This document shows positions 6,174-9,366 of a stretch of 9,366 nucleotides of DNA, piece after piece. The stretch spans positions 1 to 9,366 of the forward strand of contig JBOHPP010000107.1 in the NCBI GenBank assembly GCA_050731755.1, given 5' to 3'. The DNA comes from JBOHPP01 sp050731755. Its GTDB lineage: Bacteria > Methylomirabilota > Methylomirabilia > Rokubacteriales > CSP1-6. Position 1 is the stretch's first letter. Each line of letters starts with the position of its first letter. Under the pieces are notes generated by a model, which saw only the letters and a program-made list of their open reading frames with translations, ran no database searches and was not told the DNA's origin. A program made the position numbers and the translations under genes.

Positions 6174-6187
6174 GTCTTGAAGCCAGG

Positions 6188-6239
6188 CCCCCGCTTTCCT
6201 TCCAGGAGAATCCACGAAGGGAAATGCGGCCCGAAGCCT
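6188..6239 (+). promoter_or_regulatory. Hairpin in the 5' untranslated region of substrate-binding protein 3
   Basis: CCGC-TTTCC-TTC (6191-6202) can pair with GAA-G-GGAAA-T-GCGG (6216-6229), a 12-base-pair stem with two single-base bulges. AGGC (6185-6188) and GCCT (6236-6239) could extend it. The loop contains AGGAGAA. It lies 31 to 82 bases before the ATG and does not cover the real ribosome site at 6259. A regulatory role is speculation. Confidence 0.25.
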
Positions 6240-6269
6240 TGCACCCGGGGGTTGAGCCGGAGGCGGAAC

Positions 6270-7253
6270 ATGAACGTCACGCACGTCGCACTCATCGCCG
6301 CCTTGGCCTCGAGTCTGCTCGCCGCGCCCGTCGAGGGCCAGCCGCCGGGGAGGATGCCGAGAGTCGGAATTCTGTCACCGGGCTCTCCTCCACCCGCTTC
6401 TGCTCCTCCGCCTTTTCTCGTTCAGGGCCTACGCGAGTGGGGTTACACCGACGGGCAAAACGTCGCGATCGAGGCGCGGTGGGCGGAGGCGCGCATCGAC
6501 CGCCTCGCCGAGCTCGCGACCGATCTCGTCCGGGCAGGGGTTGACGTGATCTTCACCAACGGCTACCCGGCGACCGTTGCGGCGAAGAATGCCACCAAGA
6601 CCATTCCCATCGTCTTCTCGACTCACGTGGACCCGGTTGCCACAGGGCTCGTGGTCAGCCTTGCCCGACCAGGCGGAAACCTCACCGGGTTCACCCTGAT
6701 GGCGCCGGAGCTAGCCGGGAAGCGTCTTGAGCTTCTGCGCGAGGCCATTTCGGGGGTCTCGCGCTTAGCCGTACTAATGAACACGGCGAACCCGGGGTTC
6801 GAGCCGACTCTCAGACAGACCGAGTCCGCCGCGCGTTCGTTCGGCGTGAGGCTCCATCTCCTGGAGGCCAATGCCTCCGCCGAGTTCGAGCGCACCTTCG
6901 CCTCCATGGTTGAGCGAGGTGCCACTGCGCTTCACGTGCAGTTGGATCCGATGTTTCTCGCGCAGCGAGCACGTCTCGTCGAGCTCGCCGCCAAGAACCG
7001 CTTGCCGGCCATGTATGACCTGAGAGAGTTCGTGGATTCCGGAGGTCTGATGTCCTACGGGCCCCGCTTGTCTGAGGAACTCCGGCGGACCGCGACTCAC
7101 GTGCACAAGATCCTGAGAGGCGCGAATCCCGCCGACTTGCCCGTCGAGCAGCCCACGAGGTACGAGCTCGTCATCAATCTGAAGACCGCAAAGGTCTTAG
7201 GCCTCACCATCCCGCAGACGCTGTTGATCCGGGCCGACGAGGTGATCCAGTGA
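6270..7253 (+). CDS. ABC transporter substrate-binding protein, TrpX type, second lineage
   Basis: This intact 327-residue periplasmic receptor is of the same family as the gene at 5108 but clearly diverged. The signal peptide is at about 1-23 (ALASSLLAAPVEGQ), and the N-lobe begins MPRVGILSPGSPPP with a proline-rich insertion. Then come NATKTIPIVFSTHVDPVATG (107-126), SLARPGGNLTGFT (130-142), RLAVLMNTANPG (165-176) and LHVQLDPMF (221-229). The end is LGLTIPQTLLIRADEVIQ. The ATG at 6270 is chosen because GGAGG (6259-6263) precedes it by six bases and the signal peptide starts there. Longer in-frame starts back to 6177 would add residues without family support. It is the only gene of its cassette, 40 bases before attC site 3. 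Ligand and partner transporter are unknown. Confidence 0.93.
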   Translation: MNVTHVALIAALASSLLAAPVEGQPPGRMPRVGILSPGSPPPASAPPPFLVQGLREWGYTDGQNVAIEARWAEARIDRLAELATDLVRAGVDVIFTNGYPATVAAKNATKTIPIVFSTHVDPVATGLVVSLARPGGNLTGFTLMAPELAGKRLELLREAISGVSRLAVLMNTANPGFEPTLRQTESAARSFGVRLHLLEANASAEFERTFASMVERGATALHVQLDPMFLAQRARLVELAAKNRLPAMYDLREFVDSGGLMSYGPRLSEELRRTATHVHKILRGANPADLPVEQPTRYELVINLKTAKVLGLTIPQTLLIRADEVIQ

Positions 7254-7292
7254 CGCGAGATGAGGCAACCCTGGAATCGGCACCACGCCAAC

Positions 7293-7365
7293 GGCTAACC
7301 GCGCAGTCCAGCGGACCGGGGGCTCGCGTTGCTCGCCCCTCGGCCGCTGACCGCGGGAGGTATGC
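7293..7365 (+). repeat. attC-like site 3 (altered R' box)
   Basis: R'' is GGCTAAC (7293-7299), the exact complement of R' in site 2. The central stem CCGGGGGC (7316-7323) pairs with GCCCC-T-CGG (7335-7343), T7340 bulged. L'' (TCCAGCGG) pairs fully with L' (CCGCTGA) with one extra C; A7315 is the second unpaired base. The R' position reads GGTATGC (7359-7365) instead of GTTRRRY, so the crossover point is mutated. Confidence 0.78.
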
Positions 7366-7439
7366 GCACCGCGAGAGGTCGAGAGGTGGAGGGCTGTAAA
7401 GCTCGGCGTCGCCGAAGCGTTCAGGCTGAGGTGGCCCGG

Positions 7440-7470
7440 TTGATTCCGGGTGTACCCGAGGTCCATACAT
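7440..7470 (+). promoter_or_regulatory. Weak candidate promoter for the NrtA/SsuA-type gene
   Basis: TTGATT (7440-7445) and CATACA (7464-7469) are 18 bases apart, a partial match to sigma70 boxes, and would give a leader of about 30 bases before the ATG at 7507. In a GC-rich genome such matches are weak evidence. Confidence 0.22.
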
Positions 7471-7506
7471 GGCGCGACCGATTCCCTTCTAGCGAAGGAG
7501 GCCCTC

Positions 7507-8523
7507 ATGAGTAACCGAGAGGAGCATTGGAGCCGGCGGCAGTTCGTGAGCGGGCTGACGCTGGCCGGGACGGCAGGACTCCTGGGAGTGCCAGCGCAGG
7601 TCCCGGCCGAGCCGCCGCCGGAGACGGCGCGCATCCGGGTAGCGTCAGTGCCGAGCGTCTGCCTGTCGCCACAGTACGTCGCCGAAGAGTTCTTGCGCGT
7701 GGAGGGCTTCACCGACGTCCGTTACCTTTCGACCGAGGCCGGCGTGCCCGGGGCCCAGCAGATGGGGAAGGGCGAGATCGACATCAGCATGAACTTCGCG
7801 GCGCCGATCGTCATCGCGCTCGATGCCGGCGCACAGATCGTCGTGCTCGGGGGCATTCACGTCGGATGCTTTGAGCTGATCGCAACGAAACGTGTGCGCT
7901 CGGTCCCGGACCTGAAGGGAAAGACCGTGGGAGTTTTCGGCCTCGGCTCCGGTCAGCACGTGTTCCTGTCGGCCATGGTGGCGCACGTCGGACTCGATCC
8001 ACGGAAGGACGTCAACTTCGTCGTGTATCCGCCCGCCGAGGCAAAGAAGCTGCTCGCCGAGGGAAAGATCGACGGCTATCTCGGCTTTCCGCCGGATCCT
8101 CAGGAATTGCGCGAGAAGAAGGTCGGGCACGTCGTCGTCAACAGCGCGGTCGACCGCCCGTGGTCGCAGTACTTCTGCTGCATGCTCACGGCCAACCGCG
8201 AGTTCGTCGCGCGGCATCCGGTCGCGACCAAGCGCGCGCTGCGCGCCATCCTCAAGGGCAATCAGGTGTGCGCGCTCGAGCCGGCACGCGCCGCCCGCGC
8301 GTTCCTCCAGCGCGGATTCACGGCGCGCGAGGATCACGTCGTCCAGGCGTTGAAGGAAATCCCGTGGACGAAGTGGCGCGAGTTCGATCCGGCAGACACG
8401 CTGCGGTTCTATGCGCTCCGGCTCCACGAGTCCGGCATGATCAGGTCGAGCCCGCAGAAGATCATCGCCCAGGGCACCGACTGGCGTTTCCTCAACGAGC
8501 TGAAGAAGGAATTGAAGGGGTAG
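7507..8523 (+). CDS. Tat-exported ABC substrate-binding protein, NrtA/SsuA/TauA (NMT1-like) family
   Basis: The 338-residue protein has a twin-arginine signal (SRRQFVSGLTLAGTAGLLG, residues 9-27), so it should be exported folded to the periplasm. The body has the family layout: IRVASVPSVCLSPQYVAEEF (43-62), a QMGKGEIDISMNFAAPIVIALDAG stretch (85-108) that in relatives lines the ligand cleft, then DLKGKTVGVFGLGSGQHVFLSAM (135-157). GLDPRKDVNFVVYPP and KKLLAEGKIDGYLGFPPDP complete the second lobe. Relatives bind nitrate, sulfonates, taurine, thiamine precursors or other organics, and the ligand here cannot be named. ATG 7507 is fixed by AAGGAGG (7495-7501). The gene is alone in its cassette, 45 bases before attC site 4, with no ATPase or permease. 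It belongs to a different family from the three TrpX-type neighbours. Confidence 0.92.
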   Translation: MSNREEHWSRRQFVSGLTLAGTAGLLGVPAQVPAEPPPETARIRVASVPSVCLSPQYVAEEFLRVEGFTDVRYLSTEAGVPGAQQMGKGEIDISMNFAAPIVIALDAGAQIVVLGGIHVGCFELIATKRVRSVPDLKGKTVGVFGLGSGQHVFLSAMVAHVGLDPRKDVNFVVYPPAEAKKLLAEGKIDGYLGFPPDPQELREKKVGHVVVNSAVDRPWSQYFCCMLTANREFVARHPVATKRALRAILKGNQVCALEPARAARAFLQRGFTAREDHVVQALKEIPWTKWREFDPADTLRFYALRLHESGMIRSSPQKIIAQGTDWRFLNELKKELKG

Positions 8524-8568
8524 CGGGAGTCGGGCCTAGAGTCCGGGCGCGGAGGCGAACCATGGGGC

Positions 8569-8640
8569 CCATAACTTCGCAGTTCAGCGGACCGGGGGCT
8601 CGCGTTGCTCGCCCTCCGGCCGCTGACCGCGGCGTTAGAC
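8569..8640 (+). repeat. attC-like site 4
   Basis: R'' is CCATAAC (8569-8575) and R' is GTTAGAC (8634-8640). The central stem CCGGGGGC (8592-8599) pairs with GCCC-T-CCGG (8611-8619), T8615 bulged, loop TCGCGTTGCTC. L'' (TTCAGCGG) pairs with L' (CCGCTGA) with one extra T, and A8591 is unpaired. R'' predicts GTTATGG at the left end of the cassette, and site 3 has GGTATGC there. Confidence 0.83.
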
Positions 8641-8654
8641 CACAAGCGAGTCTG

Positions 8655-9296
8655 ATGTCAGTCCGAGCGTTCTACGACGAACTAGCGCCCCTGTATCATC
8701 TCGTCTACGACGACTGGGAGACAAGCGTCGCGCGGCAGGGTGTCGCGCTGGCATCGCTCATCACGGAATGTTGGGGAGGGGACGCGCGCGCGGTGCTGGA
8801 CGCTGCGCTCGGCATCGGTACGCAAGCGCTCGGGCTTCTCGCAAGGGGCTTCCGTGTCACAGGGTCAGATATCTCCAGCGGTGCTGTCAGTCGGGCCCGA
8901 CACGAAGCGGCGGTGCGGCGCTTACCACTCGCCTCTCTGGTCGCCGACTTCCGGGCGCTGCCAGTGCGCTCGGCGACCTTCGATGTCGTGCTCGCTTGTG
9001 ACAACTCCCTCCCCCATCTCGACAGCGAGGCGGACGTGCGAGGGGTGCTTGCTGAGTGCTTCCGCTGCGTGCGCCCAGGTGGCGGATGTCTGATCTCGAT
9101 GCGCGACTACGAATCACCGCCGCCGACCGGAACGGTCGAGGTGCGACCGTACGGTGAGCGTCTCTGGGCAGGTCGCCGGTATCATCTGCGTCAGGTGTGG
9201 ACGTGGCGCGGACCGCGATACGACCTGTCGTTCGAGATCACGCCAGCAGACGGAGCGGAGGCAGAGGGCATTGTCCTTAAGACCCATCGCCGCTAA
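8655..9296 (+). CDS. Class I SAM-dependent methyltransferase, C-terminally short
   Basis: The 213-residue product has a Rossmann-type methyltransferase fold. FYDELAPLYHLVYDDW (6-21) is the usual opening of one small-molecule methyltransferase group. Motif I is VLDAALGIGTQALGLLARG (47-65), followed by VTGSDIS with D72 as the expected ribose-binding acid, ADFRAL (97-102), FDVVLACDNSLPHL (109-122) and RPGGGCLISMRDY (140-152). Relatives usually have a C rather than A or L in the DxxCGIGTQ motif, and continue for some 35-45 residues with a RYYAI...LM..AGF segment. Here the frame stops after VLKTHRR and I do not find that tail in other frames, so the protein seems shortened. ATG 8655 begins 15 bases after attC site 4, typical for a cassette gene, but the ribosome site (AGCGAG) is weak. 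The substrate is unknown. Confidence 0.87.
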   Translation: MSVRAFYDELAPLYHLVYDDWETSVARQGVALASLITECWGGDARAVLDAALGIGTQALGLLARGFRVTGSDISSGAVSRARHEAAVRRLPLASLVADFRALPVRSATFDVVLACDNSLPHLDSEADVRGVLAECFRCVRPGGGCLISMRDYESPPPTGTVEVRPYGERLWAGRRYHLRQVWTWRGPRYDLSFEITPADGAEAEGIVLKTHRR

Positions 9297-9366
9297 GATA
9301 ACTTCGTGAATCGCCGCCCTCCTCGGACGTGAGCGAACGACTTCCAGTGCCGACGCGCGGGACAGA

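Larger units (their letters stand above)
4211..9296 (+). mobile_element. Integron gene-cassette array without visible integrase (CALIN-like)
   Basis: Four attC-like palindromes at 4211, 6104, 7293 and 8569 all have the same orientation and separate the genes. Taking the G^TT crossover of each R' box, the cassettes are 4275-6167 (two substrate-binding protein genes), 6168-7359 (one), 7360-8634 (one) and 8635 onward (methyltransferase, end not seen). The boundaries of the three complete cassettes are mutually complementary as expected for excisable units. In classical integrons this site orientation places the integrase to the left. The 4.2 kb there contain ordinary chromosomal genes and no tyrosine recombinase, so this is either a stranded array or one whose integrase is elsewhere. 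Confidence 0.7.

Noticed and set aside
4394..6295. Open frame of 633 codons on the minus strand across both substrate-binding genes
   Set aside because: The opposite strand encodes well-recognised proteins in another frame, and the repeated content merely mirrors the tandem duplication.
4211..8640. CRISPR or REP/BIME interpretation of the four palindromes
   Set aside because: The spacing is gene-sized and irregular, copies are single, and the complementary cassette ends and unpaired bases fit attC better; no cas or RAYT gene is present.
8160..8654. Upstream extension of the methyltransferase frame
   Set aside because: It overlaps the preceding receptor gene in another frame and crosses attC site 4; family homology begins at the ATG at 8655.

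Overview
The window is GC-rich bacterial DNA. It probably comes from a soil or sediment lineage of the Rokubacteria/Methylomirabilota kind or a high-GC proteobacterium. This guess rests on the GC-rich codon use, the cytochrome c maturation genes and several TrpX-type ABC substrate-binding proteins; no taxonomic marker is present.

Left part (1-3477) looks like ordinary chromosome. The 5' part of a CcmI-like gene and a complete ccmH lie on the minus strand with a GTGA stop/start overlap. Divergent from them is a plus-strand pair: an M50 site-2-type protease with two CBS domains and a PsiE-family membrane protein. A BON-domain lipoprotein gene on the minus strand converges on this pair, with a GC-rich hairpin and a 27-base direct repeat in the gap.

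Middle (3478-4210): a minus-strand toxin-antitoxin operon with an intact Phd/RHH-like antitoxin and a Doc/Fic-family toxin cut off just before its catalytic DGNKR segment. This is probably the eroded left edge of the accessory region.

Right part (4211-9366) is the most interesting. Four imperfect palindromes of 70-73 bases (4211-4280, 6104-6173, 7293-7365, 8569-8640) have the architecture of integron attC sites: outer R''/R' boxes, inner L''/L' boxes with unpaired bases, and a perfect or near-perfect central stem with compensatory changes. They separate genes as in an integron cassette array: two tandem substrate-binding protein genes (the first with a 309-base in-frame deletion), then a third substrate-binding protein, then a Tat-exported NrtA/SsuA/TauA-type substrate-binding protein, then a C-terminally short SAM methyltransferase. 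The R'' box of each downstream site is complementary to the R' box opening the same cassette (exact for two cassettes, 5 of 7 for the third), which is what a cassette that once circularised should show. No integrase is visible, so the array resembles a CALIN (cluster of attC sites lacking an integrase). The cassettes carry solute-binding components without any permease or ATPase, so they would have to work with transporters encoded elsewhere.
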